Made by a program: the position numbers and the translations under genes
Assembly (NCBI GenBank): GCA_964424205.1
Contig: CAYRIF010000125.1
Location: forward strand, 1 to 10,358
DNA: 10,358 bases
Origin: CAYRIF01 sp964424205
GTDB lineage: Bacteria; Bacteroidota; Bacteroidia; Cytophagales; Cyclobacteriaceae
Direction of reading: 5' to 3'
Shown here: piece by piece, positions 7,643 through 10,358 of the stretch
Layout of the letters: each line of letters opens with the position of its first letter
Numbering within the stretch: the stretch's first letter is position 1
The notes under the pieces: model-generated
Told to the model about the DNA's origin: nothing
The model's database searches: none
What the model saw: the letters and a program-made list of their open reading frames with translations, nothing else

Positions 7643-7666
7643 ATGGTCTGTGAGGACACAGACCAT
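7643..7666 (-). repeat. Perfect 10-bp hairpin in the hisG-hisD spacer
   Basis: The arms 7643-7652 and 7657-7666 are perfect complements around a 4-base loop (TCCT on the minus strand). The stem contains GGTCTGTG paired with CACAGACC, so it should be stable in RNA. It ends 15 bases before the hisD ATG at 7627 and is not followed by a T run, so it is unlikely to be a terminator. It could affect hisD translation, mark an RNA processing point, or be an interspersed palindrome. Confidence 0.7.
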
Positions 7667-7680
7667 GGGTTAGTGCTTAT

Positions 7681-7710
7681 TATCGGCGTACATCAGCGTT
7701 ATCTGCGGGA
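7681..7710 (-). repeat. Short interspersed-type repeat in the hisG-hisD spacer (CTGCG units)
   Basis: Three 10-base units on the plus strand end in ATCTGCGGGA (7701-7710), preceded by more degenerate CATCAGCGTT and TATCGGCGTA. The set matches the hisH-hisA spacer element at 3396-3423 in orientation and position: it starts 6 bases after the hisG stop, against 13 bases after the hisH stop for the other copy. Confidence 0.5.
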
Positions 7711-7716
7711 TATATT

Positions 7717-8574
7717 TTACAATACCATTTTTTCAATCGGAACAATTAAAATCCCTTCAGCCCCTGCTGCTTTTAATTGGTCAATGACTTCCCAAAATTT
7801 CTCTTCATCAATCACAGAGTGTAACGAACTCCAACCCTCCACAGCCAATGGCAAAATTGTTGGGCTCTTCAACACAGGCAGCAAATTACTCACCTCTTCT
7901 ATTTTATCATTGGGGACATTCATTAGGATGTACTTTGAGTTTTTTGCCCGCAGTACCGACTCCATTCTAAAGAGCAGCCGATCCAGTATTTCTTGTTTTT
8001 CTTTGCTCAAATTTTTGTTTTTGGCAAGGCATGCTTCCGACTTCAACATCACTTTTGCTTCTTTCAGCCCATTTTTAAAAAGCGTACTGCCAGAGCTCAC
8101 CAAATCGCAAATCCCATCCGCCAACCCAATGTTTGGCGCAATCTCAACTGATCCTGCGATTACATGAATTTCAGCACTGACATTATGTTCAGATAGGAAC
8201 GTTTTCAAAGTATTAGGATAAGAAGTGGCAATTTTCTTCCCTTCAAACCATGTCATACCGGTGAAATCTGCACCTTTAGGTATTGCCATTGACAAGCGAC
8301 ATTTTGCAAAACCTAGTTGTCTAATTATAGCAACCTCCTTCTCCTTTTCTATCAATACATTTTCTCCAATAATCGCTACATCTACGACCCCATCTTCTAA
8401 GTACTGTGGAATATCAGCGTTTCGAAGGTAAAGGACTTCCAGCGGAAAATTTTTGGCGCTCGCCTTTAATTGGTCTTTGCCGTTATCAATAGAAATGCCA
8501 CAATCCTTGAGCAACTTTATAGAGTCCTGATTGAGGCGTCCTGATTTTTGAATTGCAATTTTTAATTTACTCAT
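7717..8574 (-). CDS. hisG: ATP phosphoribosyltransferase, long form
   Basis: HisG (285 residues) joins ATP and PRPP to give phosphoribosyl-ATP, the committed and feedback-controlled step. The length and the extra C-terminal domain (about 211-285, ending EGILIVPIEKMVL) mark the long form, which senses histidine through an ACT-like domain and works without HisZ; no hisZ is seen. Catalytic-domain motifs include IAIQKSGRL (6-14), the DVAIIGENVL strand (65-74), and the PRPP-binding loop GLADGICDLVSSGSTL (150-165). The ATG at 8574 gives the normal N-terminus. It is the first structural gene, 34 bases past the T run of the attenuator. The short spacer to hisD holds two repeat elements. Confidence 0.97.
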   Translation of the reverse strand: MSKLKIAIQKSGRLNQDSIKLLKDCGISIDNGKDQLKASAKNFPLEVLYLRNADIPQYLEDGVVDVAIIGENVLIEKEKEVAIIRQLGFAKCRLSMAIPKGADFTGMTWFEGKKIATSYPNTLKTFLSEHNVSAEIHVIAGSVEIAPNIGLADGICDLVSSGSTLFKNGLKEAKVMLKSEACLAKNKNLSKEKQEILDRLLFRMESVLRAKNSKYILMNVPNDKIEEVSNLLPVLKSPTILPLAVEGWSSLHSVIDEEKFWEVIDQLKAAGAEGILIVPIEKMVL

Positions 8575-8593
8575 TATTTTTTAATGATTATGC

Positions 8594-8711
8594 CTGAGTA
8601 AATTGAACAAAAAATCCCGTCCAATTTACGCAGACGGGATTAATAATATTATTTATGAATTATACATAACATCACCACCTCGCCTGAGCGATCCTATGGG
8701 AATGATGATGT
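8594..8711 (-). promoter_or_regulatory. his attenuator: competing RNA stems
   Basis: Pairings were found by hand on the minus-strand RNA. (a) The His-codon stretch (8711-8701) pairs with GGUGGUGAUGU at the end of the leader ORF (8679-8669): 11 pairs, three of them G-U. (b) CAGGCGAGG (8686-8678) can instead pair with CCCGUCUG (8638-8631), the left arm of the terminator and the first loop bases: 8 pairs with one G-U and one bulged A. (c) The terminator is 8641-8633 with 8621-8613. A ribosome stalled at the His codons would break (a), free the segment for (b), and so block (c). (d) The terminator loop (8633-8622) can also pair with 8605-8594 in 11 of 12 positions. The model is an inference without energy calculations. 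Confidence 0.65.
8609..8641 (-). terminator. Attenuator terminator upstream of hisG
   Basis: On the minus strand, perfect 9-base arms AATCCCGTC and GACGGGATT (8641-8633 and 8621-8613) enclose an 11-base loop and run into six T (8614-8609). This is a textbook intrinsic terminator, placed between the His-rich leader ORF and hisG and pointing into the operon, so it can only act on transcripts from the his promoter. Confidence 0.92.
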
Positions 8712-8728
8712 AAATTTCTAAAATTCAT
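8672..8728 (-). CDS. hisL: his operon leader peptide
   Basis: This short ORF encodes MNFRNLHHHSHRIAQARW and stops at TGA (8672-8674). Four of its 18 residues are histidine, three in a row and a fourth one codon later, all written CAT. It starts about 16 bases after the predicted transcription start and ends about 30 bases before the attenuator hairpin. Leader peptides rich in the end-product amino acid are the sensing element of his attenuation: slow decoding of His codons when charged tRNA-His is scarce favours the antiterminator. No Shine-Dalgarno is seen; the region before the ATG is A-rich, as at other genes here. Confidence 0.88.
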   Translation of the reverse strand: MNFRNLHHHSHRIAQARW

Positions 8729-8749
8729 TGTTGTTTCTTTTTATTAGGA

Positions 8750-8779
8750 CAAATGTATGCAAAAATTATTTATAATCAA
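8750..8779 (-). promoter_or_regulatory. his operon promoter (Bacteroidota type)
   Basis: On the minus strand a TTG at 8779-8777 is followed after 19 bases by TACATTTG (8757-8750), an exact match to the Bacteroidota -7 box TAnnTTTG at a normal distance. Transcription should begin near 8744, leaving about 15 bases before the leader ATG. The same -7 word, TACATTTG, occurs upstream of the Lys1-like gene. Confidence 0.75.
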
Positions 8780-8838
8780 GACTAACAGGTTTTTCTTGTA
8801 CACCGAAGCTTTGACATAGGTGTAAAAACCTGTTGGTC
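8780..8838. repeat. Long imperfect palindrome between the his promoter and trmD
   Basis: The arms 8780-8794 and 8824-8838 are complementary in 14 of 15 positions, the exception being a possible G-T pair. The 29-base interior holds a second inverted pair, TACACC (8799-8804) and GGTGTA (8819-8824), and an AAGCTT palindrome at 8806-8811, so the whole can fold as one nested hairpin. It abuts the -33 element of the his promoter. Both flanking genes are transcribed away from it, so a terminator role is unlikely. Candidate explanations are an interspersed REP-like palindrome or a protein-binding site for the divergent promoters. Confidence 0.75.
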
Positions 8839-8920
8839 TACTCATAAAATTTGTACCCCTTTTTCAATATTTCCACTATTATGTGCGTGAAACGTGACAG
8901 GTTTCATTTATTTTTGCTTC

Positions 8921-9604
8921 ATGCGAATTGACATCATCACTTGCTTGCCTAAATTACTTGAAAGCCCTTTCAATGACTCCATTTTAAAACGCGCCCAGCA
9001 AAAAGGATTGGTAACCATTAATATTCAAGACTTACGAGAATTTGGTGTAGGAAAGCATCGTCAGATAGATGATTACGCCTTTGGCGGAGGAGCGGGCATG
9101 GTACTCATGGTTGAGCCAGTCATTAATTGTATCAACCATTTGAAAGAACAAAGAGTATATGATGACATCATTTATATGAGTCCAGATGGGGAACAATTTA
9201 CACAGCGTCTCGCCAATGGGCTGTCATTAAAAAAGAACATCATACTATTGTGCGGTCATTACAAAGGTATCGATGAACGTATAAGAGAGCATTATATTAC
9301 CAGAGAAATTAGCATTGGCGACTATGTGCTGTCCGGTGGCGAACTTGCTGCTGCGGTAGTATCCGATGCTATTATTAGGTTACTACCAGGTGTGCTTTCT
9401 GATGAGACCTCAGCGCTGACTGATTCTTTTCAGGATGGCCTGGTGGCACCACCAGTCTATACCCGTCCAGCAAACTATGAAGGAATGATAGTCCCAGAAA
9501 TTCTTCTCTCAGGCAATGAAAAAAAAATTAATGATTGGCGCTTTGAAAAATCTGTGGAACGGACTCAACAGCGGCGGCCTGGTTTGTTAGAGGGTGAGAA
9601 TTAA
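8921..9604 (+). CDS. trmD: tRNA (guanine-N1-)-methyltransferase TrmD
   Basis: TrmD (227 residues) is a SPOUT-class enzyme that uses S-adenosylmethionine to make m1G37 in tRNAs with G36, preventing frameshifts. The trefoil-knot region is clear: FGGGAGMVLMVEP (54-66), YMSPDG (85-90), LLCGHYKGIDERI (109-121), and SIGDYVLSGGELAA (131-144). In the C-terminal half RLLPGVL carries Arg153 and TDSF carries Asp168, matching the catalytic Arg154/Asp169 pair of H. influenzae TrmD; VYTRPANYEG and RRPGLLE close the family pattern. I chose ATG 8921 (MRIDIITCLP); the in-frame GTG at 8894 would add nine unconserved residues. The gene stands alone here, without rpsP, rimM or rplS beside it. Its promoter is uncertain: TTTG at 8850-8853 with a poor -7 near 8877 is the best I see. 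Confidence 0.97.
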   Translation: MRIDIITCLPKLLESPFNDSILKRAQQKGLVTINIQDLREFGVGKHRQIDDYAFGGGAGMVLMVEPVINCINHLKEQRVYDDIIYMSPDGEQFTQRLANGLSLKKNIILLCGHYKGIDERIREHYITREISIGDYVLSGGELAAAVVSDAIIRLLPGVLSDETSALTDSFQDGLVAPPVYTRPANYEGMIVPEILLSGNEKKINDWRFEKSVERTQQRRPGLLEGEN

Positions 9605-9619
9605 CTTCATAAGAATTAC

Positions 9620-10339
9620 TTACCCTTCATCAAGTAAAGAAATGTTTTCTTTCAAATGCTCAATTAAACTAAACTTTTCCATCGTTCTATTTATTGGGAT
9701 TTGATAAACAGAGTAGTACTCGTTATTGCTGTTTCTCCTCTTTATTTTTTTTAGCCCCAATTCCTTAATTACCTTTTTCATATGAAAAATTTCAATCATT
9801 CTTAAAGAATTAGTGATAGGATTATCTGTATTAAGTTCCCTTTGGTATACCGCAATAACGATAGGTGTCTTTGTAAACTCATACATATTAAAATGCCTTA
9901 CCAGATGTTCTTCATTAAAATCAAAGCAATTATATTCCTTGCCCTTTGGCGTATAAAATGTTCTACATTTAACATCCACCTCAATATTTTTAACATTCCT
10001 TATTAAAAAATCTCCCCTTTTTATTTGTAAATATTCCTCTTTAACATTGGTATATGCTTTAAATGAGTCAGAGTCCTGACTTAACTCTTCCAAAATATAC
10101 TCTTCCTCCAATGCTTGTTTCTTGAATAGCTCTTGTGCTTTTATTCCAGCTCTATGCCAATCATGTGCAAAAGAGCTATATAATTTAGAATGTCCTAGAA
10201 TCTCAGGATTCCAATCTTTCTCTCCTTGATAAACTATTGAGGTTTTACTTAAAGGGTAGTTAGCCAATTCATTTAACCTTTCTACATAATAATGTTCTAT
10301 CCGGCTCTCTTCGTGTTTTAAAATTATATGATATCCCAT
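9620..10339 (-). CDS. Hypothetical protein with a PD-(D/E)XK nuclease-like core
   Basis: I do not recognise this 239-residue protein as a named family. The middle follows the layout of restriction-endonuclease-like folds: a helix with Glu70 (GIKAQELFKKQALEEE), then RGDFLIRN with Asp110, then NIEVDVKCRTFY with Asp122-Val-Lys124, a helix (EEHLVRHFNMYEF), and a hydrophobic strand PIVIAVYQ (159-166). Asp110, Asp122 and Lys124 would be the metal and catalytic residues. The C-terminal third is Lys-rich, with no signal peptide or membrane segment. The ATG at 10339 is the first in frame, 19 bases from the window edge, so its promoter and any partner gene are out of view. It converges on trmD with 15 bases between stops. 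Three 60-base lines counted by hand gave 27-33% GC, against 35-47% for lines in trmD and hisH, which may point to transfer. The gene is likely real; the nuclease function is inference. Confidence 0.8.
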   Translation of the reverse strand: MGYHIILKHEESRIEHYYVERLNELANYPLSKTSIVYQGEKDWNPEILGHSKLYSSFAHDWHRAGIKAQELFKKQALEEEYILEELSQDSDSFKAYTNVKEEYLQIKRGDFLIRNVKNIEVDVKCRTFYTPKGKEYNCFDFNEEHLVRHFNMYEFTKTPIVIAVYQRELNTDNPITNSLRMIEIFHMKKVIKELGLKKIKRRNSNNEYYSVYQIPINRTMEKFSLIEHLKENISLLDEG

Positions 10340-10358
10340 ATCTAGTAATAATTAAAGA

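Noticed and set aside
7628..7666. Upstream ATG at 7666 as the hisD start
   Set aside because: It adds 13 residues (VCVLTDHHRDKK-type) unlike the HisD N-terminus and encoded by the spacer hairpin; ATG 7627 gives the usual MKKIINP start.
7595..8167. A 190-codon plus-strand open frame
   Set aside because: It lies opposite hisG and hisD, both with clear family motifs, and its translation shows no recognisable domain; it is a shadow frame.
8626..8634. Possible CTGCG repeat inside the attenuator loop (TCTGCGTAA on the minus strand)
   Set aside because: Only one unit is present and on the opposite strand relative to the spacer repeats; it is better explained as part of the attenuator.
8894..8920. 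GTG at 8894 as the trmD start
   Set aside because: TrmD proteins begin with a short MRIDIIT-like strand, which starts exactly at ATG 8921.
8839..8920. A confident trmD promoter
   Set aside because: TTTG at 8850-8853 is present, but no TAnnTTTG box lies at the right distance; the best alternative near 8877 matches poorly.
9605..9619. Bidirectional terminator between trmD and the convergent unknown gene
   Set aside because: The 15 bases and their flanks show no inverted repeat with a T run on either strand.

Overview
The window comes from a low-GC Bacteroidota chromosome, most likely in or near the Cytophagales; the phylum is much surer than the order. Evidence for the phylum is the gene order hisG-D-C-B-H-A-F-IE, a two-domain HisB and fused HisIE, A-rich start regions without clear Shine-Dalgarno sites, and two promoters carrying the Bacteroidota -7 box TAnnTTTG (TACATTTG in both).

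Layout from left to right. Positions 1-1205 (minus) hold a saccharopine-dehydrogenase (Lys1)-like oxidoreductase whose last residues lie outside the window. Positions 1206-1303 hold a strong palindromic terminator for the his operon and a separate promoter for the Lys1-like gene. Positions 1304-8574 (minus) are a complete eight-gene histidine operon covering all ten steps from PRPP and ATP to histidine. Positions 8575-8779 are its control region: promoter, an 18-residue leader peptide with four His codons, and a terminator hairpin, which together make a translation-coupled attenuator. Positions 8780-8838 are a long imperfect palindrome against the promoter. trmD (plus, 8921-9604) diverges from the operon. 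An A/T-rich gene of unknown function (minus, 9620-10339) converges on trmD and looks like a PD-(D/E)XK nuclease-fold protein.

The operon makes histidine as follows. HisG condenses PRPP with ATP. HisIE removes pyrophosphate and opens the adenine ring. HisA isomerises ProFAR to PRFAR. HisH-HisF inserts glutamine nitrogen to give IGP and AICAR. HisB dehydrates IGP and later dephosphorylates histidinol phosphate, HisC transaminates between those two steps, and HisD oxidises histidinol to histidine. HisG is the long form, so no HisZ is needed.

The least expected structure is in the spacers. Four of the seven his junctions overlap by 1 to 11 bases. The three open junctions (G-D, C-B and H-A; 89, 179 and 81 bases) all contain short repeat or palindromic elements. 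The items most worth following up are the unannotated leader and attenuator, these intra-operon repeats, the nuclease-like orphan gene, and the loss of the usual zinc ligands in the HisB phosphatase domain. No CRISPR array, rRNA, tRNA, transposase gene or phage gene was seen.
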